Assembly (NCBI GenBank): GCA_964539665.1
Contig: CAZIKB010000038.1
Coordinates: 1-49,693 of the forward strand
Source of the DNA: CAZIKB01 sp964539665
GTDB lineage: Bacteria > Zhuqueibacterota > Zhuqueibacteria > Oceanimicrobiales > Oceanimicrobiaceae
DNA length: 49,693 bases
Direction: 5' to 3'
Numbering within the stretch: the stretch's first letter is position 1; each line of letters begins with the position of its first letter. The notes beneath the pieces are model-generated. The model was not told the DNA's origin. It did not search any database and was given only the letters and a program-made list of their open reading frames with translations. Shown here one piece after another: positions 42,495 through 49,693 of the stretch. The translations under genes and the position numbers were made by a program.

Positions 42495-43385
42495 ATGATT
42501 GAGATTAGTGGTCTTAGAAAATCGTTTCAAGACAAAGTCGTCCTTGACGGGCTGACTTTTTCCATCGCACCCGGTGAAATTTATGGGCTCCTTGGACCAA
42601 ATGGTGCCGGCAAGACAACCGCGATAAATATACTCTGTAGATTGCTCGACGCCGCTGCCGGTAAGGTTATGGTCAAAGGAGAGCCGGTTTCTGAAAAAAC
42701 AAAGTACCTTCTCGGGATTGTTCCACAAGAAATTTCAATTTACAAAGATTTGACCTGCCGTGAAAATTTACTGTTTTTTGCCAGAGTATATGGTCTGCAA
42801 AAATCGCAAAGGAATGACCGGGTTTATGAACTGATTCAGAAATTCAAACTTGAGGAATATGCAAACACAGAAGTTTCTAAATTGAGCGGCGGCTGGCAGC
42901 GTCGGATTAATATTGCGGTCGCGCTCGTGCACTCCCCTGCAGCCTTAATACTTGACGAGCCAACAGCCGGTCTTGATATCGAGGCCCGGTATGAGCTCTG
43001 GGAATTGATTGAAAATTTGAGAAGTAGCGGTGTGACTATTTTGTTAACTACCCATCAACTCGAAGAAGCTGAAAGACTTTGCACGCGAATCGGAATTTTG
43101 CAGCACGGCCGCATCGTGGCTGAAGGTTCCCTGAATGAGCTTTGTGCTAAAATTCCTGCAAAGCAGCTTGCATTTGTAGAAACAGACGATAAGAACGGTA
43201 TCTGCAAAAAGGCGGATTCATTCGGCTGGGATTATCGATATTATGGCGGCAAACTTTCGTTTTTACTGCCACGTTGCTTCCCGCTCAAGGAGATTGTCGA
43301 TATGTTCGAAGGCGTTCCGCTATCATCTGTTTCGTTGCAGCAGGTACGTCTTGAACATGTATATATTGAAGTAACCCGCTGTTAA
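42495..43385 (+). CDS. ABC transporter ATP-binding protein
   Basis: 296 residues with an intact nucleotide-binding domain: Walker A LLGPNGAGKTTAINIL, Q-loop in GIVPQEISIYKDL, signature LSGGWQRRINIA, Walker B AALILDEPTAGLD and H-loop TTHQLEEAERL. The last ~80 residues form the extra domain of exporter ATPases of the CcmA/DrrA type. The start is 2 nt after the permease stop with AAAGGAT upstream. It powers the permease encoded before it. Having the permease first is less common than ATPase first. Confidence 0.95.
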   Translation: MIEISGLRKSFQDKVVLDGLTFSIAPGEIYGLLGPNGAGKTTAINILCRLLDAAAGKVMVKGEPVSEKTKYLLGIVPQEISIYKDLTCRENLLFFARVYGLQKSQRNDRVYELIQKFKLEEYANTEVSKLSGGWQRRINIAVALVHSPAALILDEPTAGLDIEARYELWELIENLRSSGVTILLTTHQLEEAERLCTRIGILQHGRIVAEGSLNELCAKIPAKQLAFVETDDKNGICKKADSFGWDYRYYGGKLSFLLPRCFPLKEIVDMFEGVPLSSVSLQQVRLEHVYIEVTRC

Positions 43386-43487
43386 ATCAATTATAATAAA
43401 TAAAGATCATCTACTTGATTATCTTTTATTGAATTTGTACTTTCATTTTTAACTATTTCTCAGTCAAGAGCTGCATAAAAGAAGACA

Positions 43488-44579
43488 ATGCATACCAAAC
43501 GTAGTAAGTTGAAAGAAAATCTTATTGAAAGTTTACAATGGCGAAACTATAAAATTCTCTTTATGGTTAATACTTTAATTGCCGTGCTTTTATCTCTTTT
43601 CTCCTACAACCCTGAATTAAATATATGGTTGCCGCGTGCTGCCAGACATTTTGTTTTTGCCCAGTGTATTGGCAATTGCATTTATTTCCCGGCCTTTATC
43701 GCGGATGTAGACAGGATTCACAATAATTTGCTCAGACTTTTGGGATTAACTGGTATTTTTATAATCGGCGGCTGGATTGGTACTTCGATTGCTATTGGAA
43801 TCAATGCTGTGCTTTTCAATTTTAGTGTAAACCCCAATTATACAAAATCATTTGTCATTGGAATTACTATTTTTACTTTATTTGCCGCTTCGATTGCCTA
43901 TAGTTTTTTCGTGCTAAGAAACAAGTTACAGGAAACAGTTGCCAGGTTGTCAACGAAAGAAATCAACGAACAACGTCTATTGCGTATGAAAACGAAAGCC
44001 GAGTTGGAAGCCTTGCGAGCAAAGGTTAATCCGCACTTTCTCTTTAACACTTTGAATTCTATCTCCAGTCTGATTCCAGTTGATCCAGCAAAAGCTGAAG
44101 AAATGGTTCAAAAATTATCGCACCTTTTTCGTTATATTCTGGACGCCAGTAATCATGAATTTATGAAATTAATTGAAGAGGTGGAATTTATTGAAGAATA
44201 TTTGGAAATCGAGAAAGTCCGCTTGGGTGAGCGGTTATCTTACAATATTGAGTTAGATAATAAATTAGCTGATTTTTCTATTCCAGGTCTGCTCCTTCAG
44301 CCATTGGTTGAAAATAGCGTAAAGCATGGAATTGCTACCACCGAAACTGGTGGCAATATTCAAGTTAAATGTGCTACGAATAATGGATTCTGTGAAATCA
44401 AAATAGATGACAACGGCAAAGGATTTAATACTTTAAGTAACCATGAAGGATTTGGATTAAATGCAGTTAGAGAAAGGTTAGCCTTATATTATGGCGCTGA
44501 ATACGAACTGCTAATATCCAACAAAAATGGCGTGCAAATTTTAATGCGCATCCCCATTCAAAGTATGCAGGAAAAATAG
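43488..44579 (+). CDS. LytS-type sensor histidine kinase
   Basis: 363 residues. Four membrane helices in the first ~145 (for example ILFMVNTLIAVLLSLFSY and SFVIGITIFTLFAASIAYSF), with no large extracellular domain. A short coiled coil (LRMKTKAELEALRAK) leads to the His_kinase domain (VNPHFLFNTLNSISSLIP with the phosphoacceptor H) and a HATPase domain (LLLQPLVENSVKHGI, IDDNGKGF, GFGLNAVRERL). The cognate LytTR regulator begins immediately after its stop. It sits 102 nt downstream of the ABC exporter, so it may regulate or sense for it. Confidence 0.92.
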   Translation: MHTKRSKLKENLIESLQWRNYKILFMVNTLIAVLLSLFSYNPELNIWLPRAARHFVFAQCIGNCIYFPAFIADVDRIHNNLLRLLGLTGIFIIGGWIGTSIAIGINAVLFNFSVNPNYTKSFVIGITIFTLFAASIAYSFFVLRNKLQETVARLSTKEINEQRLLRMKTKAELEALRAKVNPHFLFNTLNSISSLIPVDPAKAEEMVQKLSHLFRYILDASNHEFMKLIEEVEFIEEYLEIEKVRLGERLSYNIELDNKLADFSIPGLLLQPLVENSVKHGIATTETGGNIQVKCATNNGFCEIKIDDNGKGFNTLSNHEGFGLNAVRERLALYYGAEYELLISNKNGVQILMRIPIQSMQEK

Positions 44580-45332
44580 GTGATTTTTAAAACCATACTT
44601 ATCGATGACGAATCCCTGGCCTTGCAGAGATTAGAACGTTTATTAAAACCATATACTGGTTTCATTGAAATCGTCGAAACAGCTTCACACGGTCTCGAGG
44701 CGGTTGATAAAATAAACACCGTCAAGCCAGACTTGATTTTTTTAGATATTCAAATGCCGGAACTTACCGGTTTTGAAGTGTTGGCACGAATTGAACAATC
44801 ACCGCTAATTATATTTACTACAGCTTACGATGAATATGCCCTCAAAGCGTTTGAGACCAATTCCATAGATTATTTGCTCAAACCTATTGACCCGAAACGC
44901 CTCAAGAAATCCCTGGAAAAACTACAAAGACTCACCAATGATGAAAAGAGCAGTTTACACGATCAGGTACAAGGCTTACTTTTAAATTTAAAGAAAACGA
45001 CTACAAAACGCATCCAGGTGCGAGTGGGCGACTACATTCGATTTGTCAAGCTGCAGGACATTTACTTTTTTAGGGCAGAAGATAAATACGTGGAAGTTTG
45101 CACCTTCGATAAATCCTACCTGCTGAGTCAATCTCTGAATCAATTAGAAACCCAGCTCCCAGAAGATGACTTTGTGCGCATTCATCGTTCTGCCATCATT
45201 AACTTAAATCACCTGGTTGAAATGAAAAAATGGTTCAGTGGGACTTATCGTGTGCGGATGCGGGACAACAAGAAAACTGAACTGCCTGTTAGTCGCCGCT
45301 TCAAAACGAAATTGGTATTTGGCCTGAAGTAA
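44580..45332 (+). CDS. LytTR-family response regulator
   Basis: 250 residues: receiver domain (1-120) with D56 in LIFLDIQMPELTGFE and the lysine in YLLKPIDPK, and a C-terminal LytTR DNA-binding domain (~145-248) with RIQVRVGDYIRFVKLQDIYF, FFRAEDKYVEV and FVRIHRSAIINLNHLVEM. The start is a GTG abutting the kinase stop. It is the transcriptional output of the LytS-type kinase. It probably binds repeat sites upstream of its target; none was identified with confidence. Confidence 0.93.
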   Translation: MIFKTILIDDESLALQRLERLLKPYTGFIEIVETASHGLEAVDKINTVKPDLIFLDIQMPELTGFEVLARIEQSPLIIFTTAYDEYALKAFETNSIDYLLKPIDPKRLKKSLEKLQRLTNDEKSSLHDQVQGLLLNLKKTTTKRIQVRVGDYIRFVKLQDIYFFRAEDKYVEVCTFDKSYLLSQSLNQLETQLPEDDFVRIHRSAIINLNHLVEMKKWFSGTYRVRMRDNKKTELPVSRRFKTKLVFGLK

Positions 45333-45340
45333 ATAAAAAA

Positions 45341-45391
45341 GTGGGGAAAAAAGAGCAGATACTGCAATGCTCTGAGAGATTTTTTCCCCAC
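45341..45391. terminator. Bidirectional terminator between convergent genes
   Basis: GTGGGGAAAAAA at 45341-45352 is the exact reverse complement of 45380-45391. An inner GAGCA/TGCTC pair extends the stem. A-runs and T-runs on both arms let it work for the LytTR gene (+) and for the DUF5666 protein gene (-). Confidence 0.85.
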
Positions 45392-45410
45392 CTATTTCGT
45401 ATGATTGTCA

Positions 45411-48188
45411 CTATTTCACAAAAACCATTCTGCGCGTTTCGGAAAAATGCTCAGATTGCAATCGATATAAATAAATGCCGCTCGGCACGGGATCGCCAAA
45501 ATCATTTCTTCCATCCCATTGCATTTTATAATTACCAAACTGAAGGGGTTGACTTAACAAGGTCCTGACAGTCTGACCAAGAATATTATAAATTATCAAA
45601 CTTACCTGTGCTTGCGCAGCACCTGAAGTATTCGAATAGATAAATTCAATAGTTGTCGTGGGATTAAATGGATTCGGATAATTTTGATCCAACGTGAAGT
45701 CTTCGGGTAAAGTGTTTCTCTCATTTGAATCACCAACACCGGTAACTGATTCAATATTTAATAGTTTGATTTTAGAAGCCAGCAACGTACCGTCAACTTG
45801 CTTGATGGCGCGCGCTTCAACAGTCTGACCTGCATACAGATCATCAAATGATAGTGGCAGGTTTTGAGCGCCCAATACAAGCGTGTTCTCATCAGTAAGC
45901 ATCTCAGAATTAAACATAACAAAACTATTTGTTGCAATTTCACTTACGGAACCCAGAATCACGACCACATCCTCAACTTTAATTTTCGTAGCTATGAAGC
46001 CGTCATCAAGCTGTTTTTGAGCATGGGCCTCAACAAATTGACCGATCCTTAAATCTGATAAATTAATAGGTTTTTTCTTCTTATCTAATATTTCGGTGTT
46101 GCTGTCAATCTGAAGATCGAATCCTAATACAAAAACAGAATTAATATCCAAAGAATCTATCGGACCTTTCACTTCCAGTTGATTTTGGTTTTTATCCTCA
46201 ACCTTAATCCTAATTGCGATTAGAGTGCCGCCAGGTAATAGTTCCCCGCGAACTTTAACAACCATTCCTCCGGAAAGGTCAGATAATGAAATTGGATTCT
46301 TGTTATTATCTAAAACAACCGTATTCTCTGTCACATTAAATGTGAGTCCTAAAACTGTAATCGTGTCGTCAGTAAAATCATCGACAGAGCCAACAACTTC
46401 AACCTCATCTTCCATGCGGTCTTCGATTTTTATTTCATAAGCTAAAAAGGTTTCATCCAGCTGTCGGCTGCCTTTAATTTCAACAATTTGTCCAACCAAC
46501 AATGCAGAGAAGTCTATGGGATTCTTTTTGTTGTCCAAAATCTGTGTTGAAGCATCGACCAAAAACTCCAGGCCTGACACCCATACATTAGCTACTCCAA
46601 GACTGTCAATGGTGCCGGTTAACTCGATTTCGTTTTCATCATTCTCTTCAATTTCGAGTTTCGTTACTAAATGCGTGCCATCAATCAAAATCTGTGCATG
46701 GATTTCGACAGTCATACCGACTGACAGTTGCGAGAAGCTAATCGGATTCTTATGATGGTCAAATAATACCGAGTTTTCACTGATCGTAAATTGTAAATTA
46801 TTAACAACTAACACAGAATCACCAAGACTGTCTACTAAGCCGGTTATTTCTATTTCGTTATGAAATCGGTCTTCGATTTGAATTCTAACAGCAAGGAAAC
46901 TTCCGTCAGTTTGAACCAGGGCTTTTACTTCAACAACTATCCCACCCTGCAAATCGGTCAAGGCAATCAACCTTTTATGTTCATCAAAAATCATCGTGTT
47001 TTCATCAACAAAAAAGGCAATATCAGATACGATTAATTTATTTTCACCAATCTCCTTAATCATTCCTGTGACTTCAATTTCATCATTATCCGGCACTTCA
47101 TCTTCAATCTTAATCTCAGTCACAGTTAAATTCCCATCTAAAAGATATTCTCCTTTAATTTTAACCAATAATCCCACATAAAGCTCATTCAATGAAATGG
47201 GATTGTCTTGAGTGTCATGAATTTCAGTGGAATGAATTACCATAAATGTTATTTCTGATATTGTAAGACTACTATCTGCTAAGGCTTGAATTATACCAGT
47301 CAATTCAATTTCATTATCGTCATTGTCTTCCACCTTGACACTCGTTGCCATTAAGGTACTATCCGATTGAGGCTGGGCTTTAATTTCAACGAATTGCCCT
47401 ACTATTAAATCTGTTAGTGATATAGAGTTTTCATATTCGCCCTGAATTGAAGTCCTTTCATCTACAAAGAAAGTAATTCCTAACACAACTAAATGGTCCG
47501 TACCAAGGCTGTCTATTCGGCCTTTAACCTCCAATTCTCCCTTGTTTCTACTTCTTAAATCAATGAACAGGGCCAGCAAATCTCCATTCCCTTGTCTCAC
47601 TGCTTTAATTTCAACATTCTCTCCTATCTCTAAATCAGTGAATGAAAGGTTGACGTCATTTTTGTCCGTGATAATTGTAGAATCATCAAGAAAAATTGTA
47701 GCACCTTTTACTACAAGAGTGTTTGTACCCAGGTCTTCAATTTTCCCTTTAATTATAAGCTCTTCCACGTGGGCGCCGCCTAAAATTGAAATTTCTACTT
47801 CGACCCTGAATTCGTGTCCACTATCATCCCGTATTCTCGCTTTCCACCGCCAGTTTTCTTCTGATGAATTCAAATATCGCAAAGGTAAGCTGGCTGTATA
47901 AAATGTATTTAATTCATTTGTAAATGCGGCTTCAATATCATCTCCTCCGTCTTCAGCTTTTAATTCATATTCATTTTCATCGATATCGGTATAATCAATT
48001 TCCGGAGCAATTACCTGCATGAATAATGTGTCATCATGCATGAAAATACGATCATCCGTAGATAAATCGGAATGTTTGGAAAGGATATAACTACTCTGTG
48101 CCCAAAGATGGCCTCCATTTATTGTTAATAAAAGCGTGACTAAAATTAATAAATTAAAAGTACGTGTTGTAAAAAGTCCTCCGTTCAT
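45411..48188 (-). CDS. Secreted repeat protein (nine DUF5666-like repeats) with type IX sorting domain
   Basis: 925 residues. A signal peptide (LLILVTLLLTINGGHLWAQS) starts it. An Ig-like N-terminal region (~30-130) is followed by nine tandem units of ~70 residues, each built as 'G.I..LG...L.V.G..F.V...T.I.D....I.L.DL..G..VE..A....DG...A..I..ED', the DUF5666 pattern. Unit boundaries are marked by acidic linkers (EDNDDNEIELTG). The tail is NYPNPFNPTTTIEFIY plus VSLIIYNILGQTVRTLL. AGAGGGAG precedes the ATG. It is probably exported and shed or displayed; its ligand is unknown. Confidence 0.88.
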   Translation of the reverse strand: MNGGLFTTRTFNLLILVTLLLTINGGHLWAQSSYILSKHSDLSTDDRIFMHDDTLFMQVIAPEIDYTDIDENEYELKAEDGGDDIEAAFTNELNTFYTASLPLRYLNSSEENWRWKARIRDDSGHEFRVEVEISILGGAHVEELIIKGKIEDLGTNTLVVKGATIFLDDSTIITDKNDVNLSFTDLEIGENVEIKAVRQGNGDLLALFIDLRSRNKGELEVKGRIDSLGTDHLVVLGITFFVDERTSIQGEYENSISLTDLIVGQFVEIKAQPQSDSTLMATSVKVEDNDDNEIELTGIIQALADSSLTISEITFMVIHSTEIHDTQDNPISLNELYVGLLVKIKGEYLLDGNLTVTEIKIEDEVPDNDEIEVTGMIKEIGENKLIVSDIAFFVDENTMIFDEHKRLIALTDLQGGIVVEVKALVQTDGSFLAVRIQIEDRFHNEIEITGLVDSLGDSVLVVNNLQFTISENSVLFDHHKNPISFSQLSVGMTVEIHAQILIDGTHLVTKLEIEENDENEIELTGTIDSLGVANVWVSGLEFLVDASTQILDNKKNPIDFSALLVGQIVEIKGSRQLDETFLAYEIKIEDRMEDEVEVVGSVDDFTDDTITVLGLTFNVTENTVVLDNNKNPISLSDLSGGMVVKVRGELLPGGTLIAIRIKVEDKNQNQLEVKGPIDSLDINSVFVLGFDLQIDSNTEILDKKKKPINLSDLRIGQFVEAHAQKQLDDGFIATKIKVEDVVVILGSVSEIATNSFVMFNSEMLTDENTLVLGAQNLPLSFDDLYAGQTVEARAIKQVDGTLLASKIKLLNIESVTGVGDSNERNTLPEDFTLDQNYPNPFNPTTTIEFIYSNTSGAAQAQVSLIIYNILGQTVRTLLSQPLQFGNYKMQWDGRNDFGDPVPSGIYLYRLQSEHFSETRRMVFVK

Positions 48189-48520
48189 TTTTTTCTCCCT
48201 CTTAATTCTGAAAAATTTAGTTAATTAAGGCTGCGGTTTTGCAAGATAAATGCCAAACTAACATTGGCTTTTTTATTGTCCTCTCGACTTCATTCAAGCA
48301 TCTGTTAATAATAAAGTTAAGTTCCTGGTTAAATATCCACTCTATTTTTACAAATCATCACTTATATTTTTTAAAGCGCAAAGAATGCATACGATTGTGA
48401 AATGATTGCGCAAATATATTTTCTTTGAATTTCTCACAACAACCTCTTAAAACGAAAAATGCAGAATGCTGGTATCATTCTGCTTTTCAATTGAATGTAG
48501 CTGTGTAAATCAATTAAGTG
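48189..48520. other. 332-bp gap between two secreted-protein genes
   Basis: AT-rich. It holds the terminator at 48461-48483 and a weaker hairpin GCCAA/TTGGC at 48252-48268 followed by six Ts on the plus strand. The promoter of the DUF5666 protein gene should lie here, but no clear -35/-10 was chosen. No gene seen. Confidence 0.5.
48461..48483 (-). terminator. Intrinsic terminator of the acidic lipoprotein gene
   Basis: GCAGAATG and CATTCTGC form a perfect 8-bp stem with a 7-nt loop. On the minus strand it is followed by ATTTTT. It lies 37 bp past the stop of the gene at 48521. Confidence 0.75.
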
Positions 48521-49267
48521 TCAAATTTCCTTGTCATCATCATCGTCGTCGTCATCATCTTCTTCACCATCGTCGTCTTCATCTTCGAAAACATCTATAG
48601 AATTTTTAACCTTATTTTCTATTTTACTTCTGTTGGTTTCCAGACGAGGGTCTAAATAATTACCGTTGTCATCAACAAACCAACTATCCACATTAATGGT
48701 TAAGACAATATTTGTGTTGGGAAAATTTTCATCCAAGATTAGTGGCGGCTCAAACTCCTGTTCCTGTTCTACATCAAGATCACTTGTAAAAGTAAAAGTT
48801 TGATTCGTATCGCCATCTAAGAAACCCTGTACAAGAATACTTCGATTTTGCAGACCGGGATTTTGAGTGTAAACCACACCATCCCCTGAATTCAATTCAT
48901 CGATTTCAATTTCACTTTCTTTGTATTGTCCAAAAGGCACTTGAATTGTTTCAATTTCATGAAGACTCGAACCAACAACTAAATCCATGACAAAAGGCGC
49001 GCTGAGCTCAAAATCCAGGGTGTCCTCGAAGATGCTTTCAAATTCTATTTCCTTTATTACTACCCGTGCACTGGTAATTGTAACAGACCCCAATGTTTTA
49101 CCTAACGCCGTCCCCGAAGCTTTTGCTGCACCAGGGCTTACCGTTTTAATGCTGATTTTGACTGAGCCAATGTTTTGGTTAGATGATACAGGAGAGTTAC
49201 TACAACCAATTTTGGCTAACAGTATTATCAGACTAAAACCAGTAGCAATTTCATATATTGACTTCAT
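48521..49267 (-). CDS. Lipoprotein with acidic tail, DUF4382-like
   Basis: 248 residues. A signal peptide ends in a lipobox (SLIILLAKIGCS, cysteine ~22). The body resembles DUF4382-type proteins: VTITSARVVIKEIEFES, a 'V DL..' strand (PFVMDLVVGSSLHEI), then a region with VPFGQYKESEIEIDEL and LTINVDSWFVDDNGNYL. The C-terminus is a long D/E run (about 20 acidic residues) encoded by a GAT/GAC/GAA tract. Such tails may bind cations. GGAGG lies before the ATG. The family match is only moderate. Confidence 0.65.
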   Translation of the reverse strand: MKSIYEIATGFSLIILLAKIGCSNSPVSSNQNIGSVKISIKTVSPGAAKASGTALGKTLGSVTITSARVVIKEIEFESIFEDTLDFELSAPFVMDLVVGSSLHEIETIQVPFGQYKESEIEIDELNSGDGVVYTQNPGLQNRSILVQGFLDGDTNQTFTFTSDLDVEQEQEFEPPLILDENFPNTNIVLTINVDSWFVDDNGNYLDPRLETNRSKIENKVKNSIDVFEDEDDDGEEDDDDDDDDDKEI

Positions 49268-49591
49268 TATTTACCTCCATTTGATGATTAATTTACTACC
49301 ATGTTTCTATTATAACTTCAAAATCCATCACAAAATAAGTGCCAGACCTTAAAACACCCATGAATAAATAAAACAGACAGTCTATATAACATATTCTGCA
49401 GTCAATAATCCAATTAATCAGGAGCTATCAATTTGTGATGAAAATGTGCATTGTGTGCACAAATCTGAGCAAAGCATTCACAAACATTTCGTGAGCTAGC
49501 AGAATTTTCGTAAAAGAAGATTTACCTGATTTTGGATTTCTCTAAGCACACGCAGGAACAGATTTATGTTCAAATAGTTAAAAATGTTGCA
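49268..49591. other. Gap with possible enhancer site
   Basis: No gene seen. TGCATTGTGTGCA at 49447-49459 (TGCA-N5-TGCA) resembles an NtrC-type enhancer half-site pair. It lies ~135 bp upstream of the sigma-54 promoter, a normal distance for an enhancer. This reading is speculative. Confidence 0.3.
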
Positions 49592-49607
49592 TGGCACAAT
49601 GCTTGCA
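49592..49607 (+). promoter_or_regulatory. Sigma-54 (-24/-12) promoter
   Basis: TGGCAC-AATGC-TTGCA matches the sigma-54 consensus TGGCAC-N5-TTGCW at every position. It is 43 nt upstream of the ATG at 49651 on the same strand. An activator of the NtrC class would be needed. Confidence 0.75.
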
Positions 49608-49650
49608 ATAAATATAACATTGTTCATCGAGAATCAACAATTATTTCATT

Positions 49651-49693
49651 ATGGCAAAGCCCGACTCAGAAAATTCAATCTACCTGATTAAAG
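49651..49693 (+). CDS. Start of a gene cut by the window end
   Basis: ATG at 49651 opens a frame MAKPDSENSIYLIK that runs off the window. There is no ribosome binding site of note. The main support is the perfect sigma-54 promoter upstream. Its identity cannot be told from 14 residues. Confidence 0.4.
   Translation, partial: MAKPDSENSIYLIK

Noticed and set aside
48252..48274. Plus-strand terminator GCCAA/TTGGC plus T-run
   Set aside because: No plus-strand gene lies upstream to be terminated, and the stem is only 5 bp.

Overview
The window looks like a chromosomal segment of an uncultured, motile, Gram-negative bacterium of the FCB superphylum, close to Calditrichota or candidate division KSB1. 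Three large secreted proteins end in the type IX secretion C-terminal sorting domain with the YPNPFNP signature. Alongside them are lipoproteins, a CheC/CheX/CheD-type chemotaxis set with FliM, and a LytS/LytTR pair. The phylum is an inference from these traits, not a phylogenetic result.

Layout. Positions 1-9016 (+) are a chemotaxis and motor-switch cluster: a receptor (cut by the window edge), cheW, a broken receiver gene, cheR, cheB, cheD, an HDOD protein, three single-domain receivers, two CheX-type phosphatases and fliM. No cheA is in view. Positions 9006-13038 hold housekeeping genes mixed with decay: an MFS transporter remnant, a GlmU-like transferase, an M19 dipeptidase, a possible membrane-protein remnant and a frameshifted aldo/keto reductase.

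Positions 13254-16225 (-) are the most interesting part: a diversity-generating retroelement (DGR) target cassette. Two intact membrane-anchored proteins have different N-termini but the same C-terminal DUF1566/lectin-like domain. Each ends in a variable repeat in which every codon has the form NNC or NNT, followed by an invariant VRAVR-stop. A third, truncated variable repeat lies upstream, and a truncated Avd-like accessory gene lies downstream. No reverse transcriptase and no adenine-rich template repeat are present in the window. The array is therefore either served in trans from elsewhere or is the relic of a deleted retroelement.

Positions 16490-31690 (-) carry a tRNA(CAT), dnaG, a GAF/HD-GYP protein, a MoxR-like ATPase with its VWA partner, a radical SAM protein, a Ser/Thr kinase with TPRs, a REP-associated transposase and a large GH13 protein. 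A family of AT-centred perfect palindromes is scattered around and inside the transposase gene. Positions 31737-41422 (-) hold an SRPBCC protein, two large type IX-sorted proteins (a BNR/VPS10-like propeller and a metalloprotease) and two lipoproteins. Each sorted-protein gene is followed, 8 nt after its stop, by the same double-hairpin repeat.

Positions 41660-45332 (+) are a Fur-box-preceded ABC-2 exporter followed by a LytS-type kinase and a LytTR regulator. Positions 45411-49267 (-) are a nine-repeat DUF5666 secreted protein and an acidic-tailed lipoprotein. The window ends with a perfect sigma-54 -24/-12 promoter facing a gene that begins at 49651.
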